A stretch of DNA of 64,000 nucleotides, from contig VWZW01007179.1 of assembly GCA_013397115.1 (NCBI GenBank), positions 926,579 to 990,578 of the forward strand, read 5' to 3'. Below are positions 1 to 13,900 of the stretch, piece after piece (within the stretch, counting starts at the first letter, position 1; the number at the start of each line of letters is the position of its first letter). The notes under the pieces were generated by a model. The model had not been told where the DNA came from. It did no database searches and was given only the letters and a program-made list of their open reading frames with translations. The stretch is from Edolisoma coerulescens (Eukaryota > Chordata > Aves > Passeriformes > Campephagidae). The translations under genes and the position numbers were made by a program.

Positions 1-1794
1 AAGGCAGCAGACAGTTTGTTAAAACTTCAACCACCTGAAGAAAAGGCCCACAAACTTTAATGGAATTTAATTACCTGTAGTACAATAAAGCCAGTGTAGT
101 ATTCTCTAAGCTACCACTTAGCAGATAACAGTTGTATTCATTGTTAATCAACCAAATGAGATAACTATTTGAGAAAAAAAAAAAAGGCAGTCTGAATTTC
201 TAGAGTGAAATCTCTTGAAACAAAATAAATTAAAGTAATATTTTCCTACAGTCATCTCAGTATCAGCTCTCACAATAGCTTAACCTTCATCCTACACCCA
301 TTCATCACATAAATTTAATTTTCTCATGGGTATTTAATCACATACTATCTGATATTAAAAAAAAAGTAATTACTGCAGTGCAAATTCAAGGCTGCATTTG
401 TACCTCTGTCAGTCACTGACTAATTTATCATTTCTTCATGAGGGATATATACATATTAGATTGTTTAAAAAGCTTGTTTTATTGATATCTGAAAGCACTT
501 AAATACTTTATTTAGCAATATCAATCTTTTCACGCTGCAGATGCTGCCATTCTTGGGTGGGGGGGGGGAAACTTTAAATAAGGGTGAAAACTTAGCAGGA
601 AGGAATTAAATTCATTGAGAAGCCATCTAAGGGGATTGTGTGAGCTCACAAATTGTACCTATTTACCTGATAACTTCTGAATACGGAGAAACTTCCATAT
701 CCATTCACCTTATCTGATACATCAATTTATATAATAAAAATTCAAAGTTATGAGCTACTGTGTGAGCTCTACCAACAGCAGCAATCATTTTATAGAGGTC
801 CCTTCTTATATCTTGTAGATTAGTTATGAATCACACACACAGAGTGAAACTACTGATCTCAACAGAATCACAGAGGCCTCTGTATCAAAGAGACCTCAAA
901 GCAAAGTCCTCTACACTTCCACAGGCAGGGCTGTCACACATCTCTGAGCAAGGGCCCATCAAGAAATGATCCCTGCTATGACATTTCAGTTCGTGTTGCA
1001 CTGAGATATTCCACAATTTTTCCCCTGGAGATGAAAGGTTCCCCTCCACAGGAACAAGAGCTTTGTCAGGTATATATTTATAGGGTACCTAAACAGGGGC
1101 AAAGTCAAATGAATGGCATGTTTTGCCTAGATCCCACACTGCCAAGCCCAGCACGATCCTGACCCAGCCCCACTTCCACACTGGCTCCACACAGTTTAGA
1201 GGACACAAGGTTCATTTTCAAGAAGCTTCTGAAAGCAACTCAAGGCCAAATCCAATTTTTTAAAGATGGATTTAGGCACTTACTTCCATTTGATTGTACT
1301 TGGCAATAACATCTACTCTCAAAAATTCTTCTCTTACAGTTGCAAGATGAATTATTTACATAATTAAATCCAAGAGAAAACAATAGGGTGTTGTTTGATA
1401 TATTTCCAAAGGAAACAGAGATCCATTTTTGTTATGGTACAACGTGTGTGAAAGCTGCAAAGGACACAACCATTCATTTTTCACCATGTAATACATGTCA
1501 TTTCGTTTCATGTAATAGTTAAACTACATATTCCATATAACCAGAATTGTGCCAAGTGCTTCCCAAAAATATTTCTGGAGGTCTGAAAACAAGTGGTTTC
1601 AATCTCTTACAAGCTCTTCCTTATAAGCAACAAGCACTTCGAAGAAAATACAAACACACATTCTGCAACTTCGAACAAAAAAAACCGCAAAACCACGAGG
1701 CAAAAACTATCAGTGCTATACACTAAAATATTTTACACTTGCAGCCACTAAAATACTGGAGAACAACTGGAAATAGGAACTCTTAGGCTGTTAC
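1..1794 (-). other. TRRAP: TRRAP intron after exon 57 (partial)
   Basis: Starts at the GTAACAG donor next to 1795 and runs off the left edge. AT-rich, no TRRAP exon recognised. Around 865-1000 there is weak resemblance to the decayed 3' end of a CR1 copy, too faint to call. Confidence 0.8.
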
Positions 1795-1986
1795 CTGGAG
1801 CAGGGGGGTGTGGACGTGGGACACGACGTGGGGCAGCCGCCGCCACTCGCGGATGGCCAGGCTGCTCGCCATCTCCACCAGCCGCTCGATGAAGTTCAGC
1901 TGCTGCTCCTCGGGGTGGCAGATGGCCAGGTACCCCCTGTACATGTTCACCTTCCAGGCCATCTCTTTTGGACAACTCAGCTCCAC
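1795..1986 (-). CDS. TRRAP: TRRAP exon 57
   Basis: Residues 2842-2905, VELSCPKE to HTPLLQ, 192 nt, phase 0 at both ends. Last exon in the window, in the early FAT domain. Third codon positions are almost all G or C, unlike most neighbouring exons. Confidence 0.96.
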
Positions 1987-4900
1987 CTGGTCGTGGAATA
2001 GGAAAAACACCCAGTAAAGGTCATTCCTATGCGAAACGGTTTGGTTTTTTTTAAAGCGTTCTTAAATAAACAGCTTTAATGTTTTAAGGGTAATCTCATT
2101 TCTGAATATATCAGATTGAAGTATTAACATTTATGTCACTAGAGGAGCTTCAGCTCTCCTAAAGGCAAGGGCAGGCTAGCACATAAATTGCCAAATCAGC
2201 ACAAGAGTAGAAGTGCCCGTGCCCGAGCTGCTGCTGGGGTGTTTTGACACTGACAACTGTAATGCAGCTCAGGGAGCTGAGCCAGCCCAAAGCAGCCCTG
2301 CCACAGCAGCAGGAAGCTCACAGCAAACAACTCACCCTGTACAAAGCCAGAAGATGCTTCTCAGCAGGTAACACACACAGTCTGAAATGCTGCAGGGGCT
2401 CTAGAACATGTAATGGCAACTTCTCACCCAAAAGGATCCTGTCCCTACCTGTTCCACATCACCCAGCATTATACCCCCTGTCTGCTCTAGGGCATTGCTA
2501 AGTTTATGAATATGAACTGTTAATATTTTTGCAAGTAATTGACAACCAACCTTCTCATTTATGTTAAAGTAATTTCTGAGCACGGGTGCAAAGTCGGGTC
2601 ACAGTGCTAAAATAATTTATGAAATAATTTTAAACCATTTCCTCAGAATTCTGGAACAGTACAAATATGGCAACTAAACCCAGCAAAGCACTTGAATTGT
2701 GCAGCACCTAAGTTCTGTGAGCAGTTTACAGCAACCTTGCACTGAGCCAGTGCTCACCAGCTGACACTGCAGGCCTTTAACCTACAACTTCTTCACTTCT
2801 TTTTCCTCCACTTTACATGGAGCCCTTTATGGTTTGATGTGCAACACAGAAATCCCCTTGCATTATCCTCTTGTTGATAAACTGTATGTTGACCATTACA
2901 ATTGTTACTCCTGTTATCCTGAGCCAGCAAAGAGAAAGTGCCAGGTAGCATCCTTACACTTACACAGTGAAAATAACCTCCTTCTTTATTATGTTATCTA
3001 CTGGATCATTAAACACAATGGCAGTGTGAGCAAATGGAAATGAGTCTTGGGTCCTATCAAAGGCTACTTGCTGTTTTAATAGCTCAACTTTAATGGGTAG
3101 ATTATTAAAAATCTTTCACAAAGATTTACGAAAAGTGATAGATACTTGCCATCCTTTCTGGCCTCTCTTGTGAATCAACCATGGAACTTGACAAAAAACA
3201 GCCACATTAAAGAATATCAATAAAATTGGAGTAGTGAGTACAGCAGCACAGAATCAATTATTCTTTCAGATCCTGATATTTATGCAAACGTGTCCTGACA
3301 CTTTTACAAGAACCTGAGTAGAGTCACAAAGGCTCCATTTATGGCTTCAGCAGCATCTTCTCCTCAGTCATTTAGTAAATGTCTCATTACTGAAAATACC
3401 TCATTTAATACAACTGCAGCTACCACATATCAGCACTTACTCAGGGTTGTCACTTCCACTCAGCTTGGAATTGTCCAAAACCAGAACCTGTCAGACATGA
3501 TCTACTTCATTCTGTTCCAGCCCAAGGCTTATAACAGACTGTACAATATAGTTCTTATTTTAGGCTTTAAAAGTTTCTCAAATAATTATATTTCTATACT
3601 TAGCCTCTGAAGTTGCATCTTAAATAGGACACAAAATACTAAGTCTTATAGGAACAAAAGAAATTAATTAAAATGTAAATAGCACCCATAAGACAGTTTT
3701 TTGTTGCATATGCAGTTTGCTACTTAGAGATTTGGCTTTAAGTTGTATTTTAAATATGCACTTCACCCCTTTATTGCAAATTCTGGCATCTTTAGCAGAG
3801 GAATTCCAGTAATGTCACACTGTATACAACAGTGCAAGGAAGATCTGCAAGCTCCTTTCCACCTGTGATTTAATGCAGTATTCTTACCTTTCAGGCATCA
3901 GTTTTACATCTGGTTAATGTTTCTATATTAACTCATCACAGATGAACAACTCTACCTACCATGAAAAGAGGATATATTTCCTTAAAATTAAAACAAGACA
4001 GAAAAAAAACAAACCAAAGAAAAACCAAATCAAAACACCAAAAACCCCCCATGTTTTCCATCTTCTATAGATTAGTGACAACACATACAAGGCTAAAAAA
4101 AAAATTCCAAACAATCTACTGGCAACTCCAACAGAAGTCTGCCATTTGCCCCAAGAAGTCCATACAGCTTGGAAGTTTATAGCAGCCTCAAGAACAATAA
4201 CCACCAGCTTATTCTCATGGGATGGTTCTTAAAACAGTTGGGATGAAGATACCCAAGACAGGAGGAGGAGAAACCAAACACGAGCACAAAAAGCCCTCAC
4301 TCACCTGCACCAGAGCCTCCTTCATAGCAATCCAGTTTGAGACCCTCCACGCACACTTCAGCACCAGGTAAGGGTTTATGTGACCTTTGGACTGCCCATA
4401 TTCTGTCAGAGGCTCCCACTGGTTCAACTCTTTTGAGCAACTAAGAAAATCAAATGCAGTGTCAATTTGGTTACAAAAAAAAAAAAAAGCCATAATAAGT
4501 AAAATTCAATAAAAGTGACAATAAATGTTGTGTATCAGAATATTATCTGCATATTTGTTCATCTACAAACAGCTTTGCAAGCATTGCAGAAGTTTTATCC
4601 AGATGGGAAGACTATTATTTTTTTAATTTATTTATTACCAGTTATAATACAGAAATCTGTGAACAGGGAAGAGCTGCATTTTGTGTCTCCCAGAACAACC
4701 ATTTTAAATAGGAAAAACAAATTTTAGCTCCAGTCTGTTTCTACCAATAGCAAATTACATTTTTACAGCAATTCAGGCATATCACTGCTGAGGCTCTGTT
4801 AAGGGAATACAAAATAGCTTTTTTTATTCCCTTAAGTTTTCCCTGTATCTGAGCTAAGTCCTGAGATAAGTTTGTTCTCATAACTAATGCTTTAAACCAA

Positions 4901-7900
4901 CAGCAGGGTATTTTGCTTCTATTGCAGGGTAAAATACTTGTTCTCCATCAGCTTTCAAGTCTCACCGAATCCAGTGGTCTTCCCAGAGCTGATACTCAGG
5001 AAAGATGGAAGGGGAAGCATTGTTCCGTTCGTGCTCTTTTTTAGCCTTCTCCATTGCTTTTTCATAAGTTTCTTGTGCCTAAAGAAAATTCAACCATTCC
5101 ATGTTTCCATCTGCTATACACACAATAATTCAACACTCTTTTCTTTTTAAAAACAAGTGATAAGAAAACCTTCATTAACTAAAAAAAGAAAAAAAAAAAA
5201 TTCAAGCCCTGAATATAAAAAAAACTCATTCCTGAATATAGTCATTATTTGGCAGCTTGACAAATGTCACAAAAATCTGATGATTGTGCACAAAAATTTC
5301 ACTTTACCTCAGTATTACAAGGCCTCAAACTACTGTTGTAGACAGTAGGGAAGCCACAGCACTTTCCATTTTAGAAGACTGAAGTTAATAACTAATATTC
5401 AGAGCTTTTTCTTGCTGCCCAGAACATTCATCCTGACAGTAGAACTACTCAGACCATTTCTAAAATCCAGACTGTACCTGTTCAAAAAAGCCATGCTGTT
5501 CATAGGCAATGGCTGTTGCTGTCTCTGGGAATTTGCAGCGTTTCTGCCACAGCCCAGCCCACATGTCCTCTTCTTGTAACAAAGAGTAGAGTTCAGCAAG
5601 GGAATCCAGGATTTCCTACATTAAGAACAAATATTTCTCCACAGTCAAGCTGTCCTTATAAAGCACAGTAGGTAGCAAACCCCATGTTCTACACTGAGGC
5701 AAGCTGAGAGAGACATGGAAACAGAGAAGTGCTTATAATTATAACTCTCTTTAAAACTCTACAAAGCAAGCAATTAGTAACAACCAAGTACTGAAAGCAA
5801 CAACAATGCATGACAAGAAAAATCCTAAAGGCTTGTACACTGACCCTTGCCTGTCTTCCCTAACACAACAGATCCAATCATAGAAAGCAAAATTTTTCAA
5901 CAAGTCAATAATACAACAGGACAAGAGGAAATAGCTCCAAGTTGCACCAGGGCAGGTTTAGATTTGAGATTATGAAAAATGTCTTCACTGAAAAGGTTGT
6001 AAAGCACTGGAATAGGCTGCCCAGGGCAATGCTAGAGCCACTGCCCTTGGAGGTATTTAAAATACATGTAAATATGGCACTTGGGGACATGGTTTAGTGG
6101 AGGACTTGTCAGTGTCAGGTTTTTCTCTTCATATTTCATAAGTTATTTCAATAAACAGAACACTACCTGTTGAGGAGGAGTTATGCTTTCCTGCTCATAG
6201 AATTCCGTTGTCTGTTTAGGCTTAATCTGCAGACTCAGTCCTTTTTCAAAGGCTTGATGCTCCAGCATCAGTGTAGAACGAAACCAGAGGTTGTGAGTTT
6301 TACCCAAGTACTTCAGGACACAAGGTCTGATGGGAATGGGAGGAACACACTGGGACATTGCCTCCACAAAGCAGTTCAGGGCACTTGGCTGGCAATCCCG
6401 CTGCACCTGATGGCTACCACTGCACAAGAAAGGGCTTATTTCACCTGCCAGGGCCTAGAAGAAAAAACATAATAGTTACCTGTCTGTTCAGATTCTTCGG
6501 TTAGAGAAATCAGATTTAAAATCTCTTTAGTACAGGGAACAACCACTCAGTAAGTACATTCCTCTTTGTAAAATGAAAGGCCCTATTTCTTTCAAAAGAT
6601 GTATTGATACAGGTACACAGCATTCACCAGTCTAAGAATGGCAAACTTCTCAAAGCAAGTGAACAAAGTCACCACACAAACACATTTTCCTGGAACAGCA
6701 GGCATTTACAAAGAGGAATCTGTAACTGGGAGAGAGAGAGGTTCTCACATGTTGCTGTCTGTCAGACAAGATTTTCCAAAGTCGTGAAAAAAGCTGTATC
6801 CAAGTCTTCTCTGCCAAAGGTGTGGAAATATGACATAACTGAACAAAGGCACTCAGCAGCGCTCCCGTCTGGAAACAAAGAGATGCACAGAAATAGGAAA
6901 ATACAATTAATTCTGTGGCAAAAAGTTCACTTATACAGTTGTTTAAGTAGTAATGCAAATGCCTTTTCAACAAAAATATGTTTTCTTTAATAATACAGAC
7001 TAGCAACAAGAAATTAATCCTATTTTCATGTTGATGAAGACTCTGATTCACTACTGTAACCATCAAAAACAAAAGAAAGAAAAAGCAAAGACATTGATTA
7101 CCTTGGTAATAGGAACAATCAGGTTAATTGGATAGACCTGTTACTACTGTGAGAGTTATTTAAACACAGCTTTTAGCTAAAATTATTTTTTTAGAAATTA
7201 TTTAATCATAAGATGCTGATACACATTTTTGATCCTATACCCTGTGTTTGTCATCACTAGTTTCTGAACTGAATTGTTAAAATACACTTACAGGTGAAGA
7301 AGGATGATACTTAATTTTGTAGGAAAGGGATACAGTAACAACTAGTGATGAAGTGAAGGCTTAAGAACTTTTTACCATAGGCAAATAAGAAATCACAGAT
7401 TATAAGAGATGTCTACATTAAAAAACTCAGCTAAAAAATCAGAAGAGTGAGATAGAAGAAGAGAAAATAAAAACACACCTCAGATCAGTTTGAAGGTTTT
7501 AGGATTGAAGTGGTTTGTCACCAACAACCTGCACCCACCTTCACTTCCCGAAGGGAGTCGAGGAACTTGTCGTGCCGGTTGGTCAGCATGTGCAGCTGGT
7601 TGCCAATGTCCTTCTCCGAAAGTTCCTTGGTTTTGGGAGTGCTGGTCTGATCTCCCGGAGCCAATTCAATGTCTATTTCAACATCCTACACAGAAGTAAA
7701 CAGCTTAGTAAGTATATATACAGTTTATATATAAGTGTACATAAACATAGGTATCTTCTATGTACTTTTGGTTTTTCTCCACAATACAAAACACCCTCCT
7801 GATCCATTTATTTCAGGTCTCCCTGTTTCTGCTACTTCTTCAGGGTCAGACATAGAATTGCTTGGAGTGCTGAAGTAAAGGCTAAATGAATGAATGAGAG

Positions 7901-10900
7901 TTCTGAAAGACCCATGCATGCTTAAAAGACAAGCAACACAATCTGCACACATCATCTTTATTGCACGCTCTCCAAAGTTATTCGATGAGAAACTAGGAAG
8001 AGCTGAATTCCACCAAAGAGATTGCTTTTCCCCCAGTGTTTCTGTCAGTTACCTCCTCTTTGGATTCACTGTTCTCCCTCTCCCGAGGCTCTTGCTTGAC
8101 GTGTGTCACCATGGCAAAGGCTGCCCTGTCGTGGCTGTCAGCCAGATTGATGACGTTGGTGATGGAGGGCAGCATGGCCCCCTGGCAGCTTGTGCCAATC
8201 GTGGTGTTCCTCTCACACACTGCCAGCAGCAGCTACCACGTGGAAAAGGAACAAGAGCCTTTGAACATGCATTTTACTGCAGTACTTCGAAGAAAACATC
8301 ACCGTGGTTTAATATTTAAAGAATAAATAAATTTAATGAAAGTTGCAATAGTAAGTTTAAGGCCTATTTATCACCTTTATTAATAGAATCTCCTAGGCCT
8401 AAAGTCTGTATTTTGTACTTTTTAACACGTGTACTAAGTCCCCTCAATCTGCTAACAGACTCTGTTACCCTAAAAATGATGTTCACACTCGCCTTAAATT
8501 CATGCTTTAGCATGCAAACTGTTAAAATAAAAGGTTTTGTCCCATTTTTTTTTAAATAAACCAAGCAAAGATGCAATTCTATTTCAGTACAATCCCACCT
8601 AACAGCTGTCATACTGCTAGAGGAGACTTTCCAGCTTTAACAGTTTTCTTGAAATCTTCTCCTATAACAATTCTTGGGGTTTTTTTTATATTCATTATGA
8701 GTTGTAAGAGACTGTTTTCCTTAAGAAGTATTAACCTGGTCGTTAAGCTTTTGGCAGAGAAAATAGATTTTAAACATTTATATTAAAGCCACTTCCCAAG
8801 CATCAGCATTTCACTGTTTAGACATTGTATACATTTTTAAGCACCACAGGAGCTGAGGCAGCAGACTGGGTATTTCCAGCTTTGAGACAGACAATACACA
8901 CATCACGTAACGCTTTTACACACAGCTGAGAAAAATGAGGAATAAAACATCTTTCTAATTGCATTTCTGATACAAATAGTTTCCCTACCTCGATGCACTG
9001 CTTTATCCAGAAGTGATTTCCCATTGCTTCCCAGTTTTGGGAGCAGGTCACATAAAGCAAGCGCTCATAAACGCGACGTTTCATGGAATTGTCAAAGACC
9101 TCAAAGAACTTGGCTCGGATGAGCGGCTGGGCACAGCGCAAACCAGAGAGAAATGCAGGCTCCAGTTTAGCTGTAAGTTCACTCCCAGAAAGATTCTCAT
9201 CCCTAAAATGAATAAAGATGAAATAACAGAGCCATTAGAAAGACTCCCAGGTTTTGGATGACACACTGAAAACCCAAAGAGGTGACAGTCAGTAAAAGCC
9301 CGCATGTGGCGAGCAGCCAGGGGCAGTTCTTGAGAGAAACAGCAAAGAAAACATTGCTGCTTGATGTAAAACTGCCCCAGAACTACCAGAAATACTCTTT
9401 CAGGATAAAATCTTATCATAGTTGTGGAACACTGAGCCACAGCTGTATGGTGTTTGAAATGACAAATGTTATTGACTGATAAAAGCTTCTGAGCACCGTG
9501 TGCACACAAAGGCTGTGCACAGTGAACCAGGTGAGAACAGCAGCAAACTGACTGCAAAAGAATGTGAAGCAGCAGCACACCATTAAATACCTGGCATTCT
9601 AATTACTTCATTGTGATTTAAAATCCTCAAGCTACCCAGCAAAGTAACTCTCCTGAAAGTCTAATTTACAATAAAGTTTCAAGAAAAAAAAATAAACCTT
9701 TATATCCCATGGATGTGAAAAGACAGAATTCAGCTGTGACCACAGTGTTGAGAATACAGTCAGCTACAAGGATGCCTTGGTATCTTGGGAAAAGAAGAAG
9801 TTGGGGTGCTGGAGATATTTTATCAGTGCCAAAAGTAAAAATCCTGTCTAAGGAACTTCTGCTTTCAAATTGCCTTCCATAAATATGTACACTGTGGTGG
9901 TCTCAGTGAAGGGAACTGATTTTTCATTTTAGAAAAGAAAAATATATAAAAATATCCCTTAATTCAGACCTAAAAAGATTGATGACATGTTATAAAGTTC
10001 ATATATGGTACAAATTATGAACCAATAAGCTGCAATAAATGATTAATTGCTATAATTACCTATAGACATAGTTAACAAGGTCTAAGAACTGAGCATTTAA
10101 TTCAAGGTCTTCTGGAAAACGCTTTTCAATGTAAGTCATCATTTTCACCAGTAAAATGGACTTCTCCCGGAGAGTAGGTGTCTGTGGTAAAAGAAGACAT
10201 GATTAATTTTGTCAATTTGTCTTAAAACATGCAGAGAACCAGCACATTCAAACTACAACTCAGCCATCCTTCACGTGACTCTTTCACTTCTAAAGTACCA
10301 AAAAATAGCTTGGTAGGTCATAGTTCTTAAAAAAGAAAAATAACTCAAGCATTTATCCTTCTAATATATGCTGGAGAATTTTAAAATTGTGACTAAAAAT
10401 AGGTTTAAACTGTTCAGTGATTACAAAATTCTAGTGTATGTTATAAAAAGTGTAGGTCCTTTTGTACAGCACTAGACTGTAAGTGCTCAACCCTTAACAG
10501 AAATATGGCAGATTGAGGAGGCCACAAAATGCTACAGAGTAACAGGATTTATACCAGCATTAGTCATCTTCTTCCTGAAGAATCTCTCTACCCAGGTTAA
10601 TGTGAAGCATATTTTAAAACTTTTACTTTAAAGGAAGTTCTTCACAAACCAGCATTTGAGATCAAACACCAAACATAGGCCTGTAAAATGCCAAGCACCT
10701 ACAGCTGAAGCTATTTTCACAGGGGATGAAAATAGTCTAAACATCATCAAGGGCAGCTAAACATACATAACAGATCACTACAAACCTCATTGTCAAAACT
10801 GATGAATAATAATGGCTCACAGTTATTTAGTATTTGAGAGAAATGATGACTTTATCTGCTCAATTTACCTGATTAGCTGCCATCGGGGAATTGTTTTTCA

Positions 10901-13900
10901 CCCACTCCTCCACTATTTTTACCACTGCACGAAGGATTTTGGCATCAGTGGATTTTTCAATGAGTGATGTTAGAATAGCTTGTATAAAATTTTTCCTCAT
11001 TTCCATGCTCATCACAGCCAGGCGAGTTTTCACAAGATCCAGACTTAGCATTACCAGCTCACTTGTACCTGCTATGGATGCAAAAAAATGATGTGAGTTG
11101 TGTATACACCTAGGAAAAAAATTTTCCAATAGGATGCTGTAATTTTAAAAATATCAACACTATCACCTATTGCCTGGAAATACATCCCCAGAAATAATGA
11201 GTTCAGAATTAATACTTTACATTCCTAAAGAACTAAGACACAATCCAAGGCCAGGCTGGATGGGGCTTTAGCAACTGGCTAGTGGAAGGTGTCCCTGCCC
11301 ATGGCAGGGGGTTGGAATTAGATGAACTTTAAGGTTCCTTCTAACCCAAACCATTCTATAATTCTATGACTCCTCTCAAAACCAAATCCATTCAAAATCC
11401 TAAAGGCAAGTCTCTGTTTTTCCTTTCTGCAAATCTTCAGTAAAAGGTATTACAGACCCTTAATACTGAAAAAATACAGTTAACTTTGTGAAAGAAATTG
11501 TCTGTGATGCAGCTAATTCTCTAATTCTGTTCAGCTAATTTCCTGACTTGCTTATCTGTCAAGTTTAATACTTTTCCAATTGTTTCTCAGTGTTAATAAA
11601 ATTTACAAGGTTCTCATTTACCTAATCAAAGTATGGGCTGGGAATCTAACAGCAGCAATTATTTCGAAGTGTTTTTCTTCAGTAGCTTATTCATTAGTAT
11701 ATTACAGGGCCCTTTACTAGCACTGAATTTTCTTCTACAAGAACATCTGATTTTTTCAATGACTCATGACCTAATTCATTTGACAACAGACAGAATTATA
11801 CAGACTAAAAAAGATGCTATTTTAAATAAAAACTAAAGCACCAGCTCCAACAAGTTAATTCACAGTTGTTCCAATACTATAAAACAGGAAGGAGCAAAAG
11901 AAAGTGAAAGCACAGAGCAATCAAAAAAATTCAGCCTGTCTCCCCTCAACACTACAAAGCCTTGAAGAATTTCATTATTTCTATTTATGCTGCAGCTCAA
12001 CAAATGCTTCACCAACCACTCACTGAAAAGGCTGGGCTAATACTGAAATTCATATATTAAGCAGGTAACTGGAACTCCTAAGTGCATTTTTAGCTCTCAG
12101 TACTTCAGTAATACTACTCACTAAGGCTGGAGTATTTTTCAACAAGTAACAACGCACACAAACTCGGCAAAGACATCTGAATCCCTTCAGGATGAAGATA
12201 TTTTAATGCTTTATAACACTTCCAATCATTAGCAGACTGTACAATGTAATACCTGTATTTGCTTCTGCTGTTCCTGCTGTGGCCTGTGGGTTCAGGTGCT
12301 CCCTGACCATCTTCTGCAGGGATCTCATGAAAACTGAGATCAGCCTGTCAATGTAGCTGGGGTTGTTGCTACACGCAGATTTCAGAATCATCAGAGTCCC
12401 TAGAGATAAAAACAAGATTTCAGGAAGCAAAATTTCTCTTGGGCATGACCTGAGTAAGGTACAGATGCCATGAAAGAAGGATGGGACTACCCAAAAGACA
12501 TTAGAAATCTGGAGAGATTTGAAGAAAAATTTCAGTCTCAACTTTAGTCCTTAGACTAAGTCTAAAAGGTTACTTTTGCACTCATCAAAATATTTCAGAG
12601 TTTTGTATATAAGTGTGTGATGAAGAGCAAGGGGAAAAAGGGAGGACAGGAAGGGAGGGACTGAGAGCAAATATTTCCTCAAGACCAGGAAAAAATGTAA
12701 CTACTCCTGATGTTGCACATCTCTTTTAGTAGCAAAAAGCAGAAAAACTCTTAGATGACTAGGCCTAGGTTTAGTAATTAAATATAAAATAAATTTTAAA
12801 ATTATAATTTTGGTTTTCTTATCTAGAAACTTTACAAAGTTTCATAAATCAGTTTCTGTTGATTGAAGAAGTTCACTAAGTTGACTACTTAACTCTTTTA
12901 AAAAAGGCACACACATCCTGTAAAATTATACCCACCAAAAAAAAAACCTACTGCAACTTTCTAATTCACCATTATCTACAGAGCACATCTACAGAAGCAT
13001 GCTCTGGTCATTGAATGGCTCCTGCCAAAGTTTTGATTTCTTTTTATGCTCAGATGGGCACAAAATCTGGCCCACAAAGTCCAGCCTCTGAGCCACAGAA
13101 TTACTACAAAATGCACCTCCTGACAGCCTGATTGTGCTGCTGCTTTTAAGGGAACTCTGGACAAAATGTAAGAAACATCTTTCATGGTTAGTTTGATGTA
13201 AAGCACGTCCTGACATCTGACAAATAGGCAATTCCCAAGGTGAAATTACAACCATCTACACAGCTCACAGAACAGAAGAGTGAAGGACATTTGCCATTTA
13301 AATCAGCAGGTTTTCCAACATTGTACAATTTCAGGTCTGTATTACCAACACAACCAGTTCTGGGCCAAACTCTATTTTTCCAATACATCTTTGTCATTCT
13401 ATTATGTAGCTGAGTTCTCTAGCAGTTCAGTAAGCAAAAAAAAACAAGAAAAGAAAACCATATCAGCTCTTCAGAATAGTCTACGCTAAAAATTCAGATT
13501 TTGTCACTCAAGAAAATATAGTATTTATGTAATTTCTTGATTACTGAGAATTGAAGATCTATAAATACATAAATCTTAATACACTACCTAAATCAGCTAA
13601 TAAATAAGGCTTAAAAAATTAAAAAGCAAGGCAGGAACACATAAGACTGTTTACACAGATTCCTTGAACTATTCTGTTGTATCTCAGAGGACCTGCAGGA
13701 TTTGGTTTTTTCCATGTAAGAAGCTTCCAGTAACTTTTACTTTATTTTTTGGCTATTGTCAATACTGTAGCTTTTTCCTATGCGCTTTGAATACAAAAGG
13801 CTTCCACCTGGCACATCTGCAGCTCCCCACCTCCAATAATTGCTCCCAAGTCAGCTCAGGGAGAAGACAGAACACAATGAACTCCCTCCATTCCCCTTCT

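Noticed and set aside
865..1060. Possible decayed CR1 3' end
   Set aside because: acagaatcacagaggc and agagacctcaaa vaguely recall the CR1 terminus, but the similarity fades at once and cannot be supported by eye.
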